Source of the DNA: DASZHC01 sp035938215
Lineage (GTDB): Bacteria; Verrucomicrobiota; Verrucomicrobiia; Chthoniobacterales; JAFAMB01
NCBI GenBank assembly: GCA_035938215.1
Contig: DASZHC010000066.1
Span: 1-30,707 of the forward strand
DNA length: 30,707 nt
Direction: 5' to 3'
Under the pieces are notes generated by a model. The model had not been told where the DNA came from. It worked only from the letters and a program-made list of their open reading frames with translations, and made no database searches. Positions within the stretch are counted from its first letter, which is position 1. The number at the start of each line of letters is the position of its first letter. Made by a program: the position numbers and the translations under genes. Positions 30,573 to 30,707 of this stretch are shown here, piece by piece.

Positions 30573-30707
30573 TCCTCTCCCCGCTGGATAAACGTCGGTC
30601 GATTGGCTTAACGGAGGCCGCAAAAGCACTCGGTATACCTCCCAGAACCTTGCGCCGCCATGCGGCAGAGGGTGCCATACCGGGCGCATTTCGAATCGGG
30701 ACTCGGA
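30569..30707 (+). CDS. Excisionase-like / MerR-type helix-turn-helix protein, 5' part (cut by window end)
   Basis: The frame opens at ATG 30569 behind a strong ribosome site (GAGGGAGG) and stays open to the window end, giving 46 residues. The segment 'LTEAAKALGIPPRTLRRHAA' followed by 'EGAIPGAFRIGTR' is the classic winged helix-turn-helix of the excisionase/HTH_17 kind: 'lt..eAA..LGv...tl.r....G.ipa.rig.r.w'. Excisionases bend DNA and steer integrase; similar domains also sit in regulators. It overlaps the small-protein gene by 4 nt. Whether an integrase follows lies beyond the window. Confidence 0.75.
   Translation, partial: MILSPLDKRRSIGLTEAAKALGIPPRTLRRHAAEGAIPGAFRIGTR

Noticed and set aside
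1..30707. CRISPR array or insertion sequence
   Set aside because: No regularly spaced direct repeats and no transposase gene were found anywhere in the window.

Overview
The window looks like chromosomal DNA of a free-living, moderately high-GC bacterium, most likely a verrucomicrobial lineage (soil Chthoniobacterales-like). This is an inference. It rests on the long-form IspG also known from Chlamydiae, a transketolase with an 'SGHIGLPLG' N-terminus, the tight cdsA-dxr-rseP-ispG order, a 34-residue bS22/mS38-like basic protein behind hisG, and GC-rich palindromic repeats between genes. No rRNA or other decisive marker is present.

Left part (1-10887, all plus strand): the 3' end of an MTA/purine nucleoside phosphorylase gene, a secreted NodB-type polysaccharide deacetylase, a membrane-associated dynamin-like GTPase, then a closely packed run cdsA-dxr-rseP-ispG. 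Two start/stop junctions there overlap by 4 nt (ATGA). A first transketolase (tktA-like) follows. The theme is envelope lipids, isoprenoid (MEP pathway) precursors and membrane-stress proteolysis.

Middle (11038-18195, all minus strand): a seven-repeat WD40 beta-propeller protein, an assimilatory sulfate operon cysH-cysD-cysN/C with a perfect inverted repeat just upstream of cysH, and a second, clearly different transketolase. Palindromic repeat units lie in the gaps on either side of this block. Then on the plus strand come hisG (long, self-regulated form), the tiny ribosomal-protein-like gene, and a large exported TPR protein.

From 21.3 kb the character changes. A short relic of a LacI-type regulator runs straight into a zincin-like metallopeptidase gene. 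Convergent to it is one continuous reading frame that joins a low-molecular-weight protein-tyrosine phosphatase to a full-length serine hydroxymethyltransferase, one of the most unusual genes here. Two membrane proteins and a tRNA-Ser(CGA) with encoded CCA follow.

Right part (25581-30707) reads as an accessory region downstream of the tRNA. It holds gene-poor stretches, an HD-domain hydrolase, a VapBC-type toxin-antitoxin pair whose antitoxin looks like a hybrid of two families, an XRE/ImmA-like regulator-metallopeptidase pair, and at the very end a phage/ICE-like control module. That module has a protein made of two tandem helix-turn-helix repeats, a 350-base divergent intergenic region with strong hairpins, a 44-residue Cys/His small protein, and the start of an excisionase-like DNA-binding protein cut by the window edge. 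The tandem-HTH module and the phosphatase-GlyA fusion are the best candidates for something not yet described.
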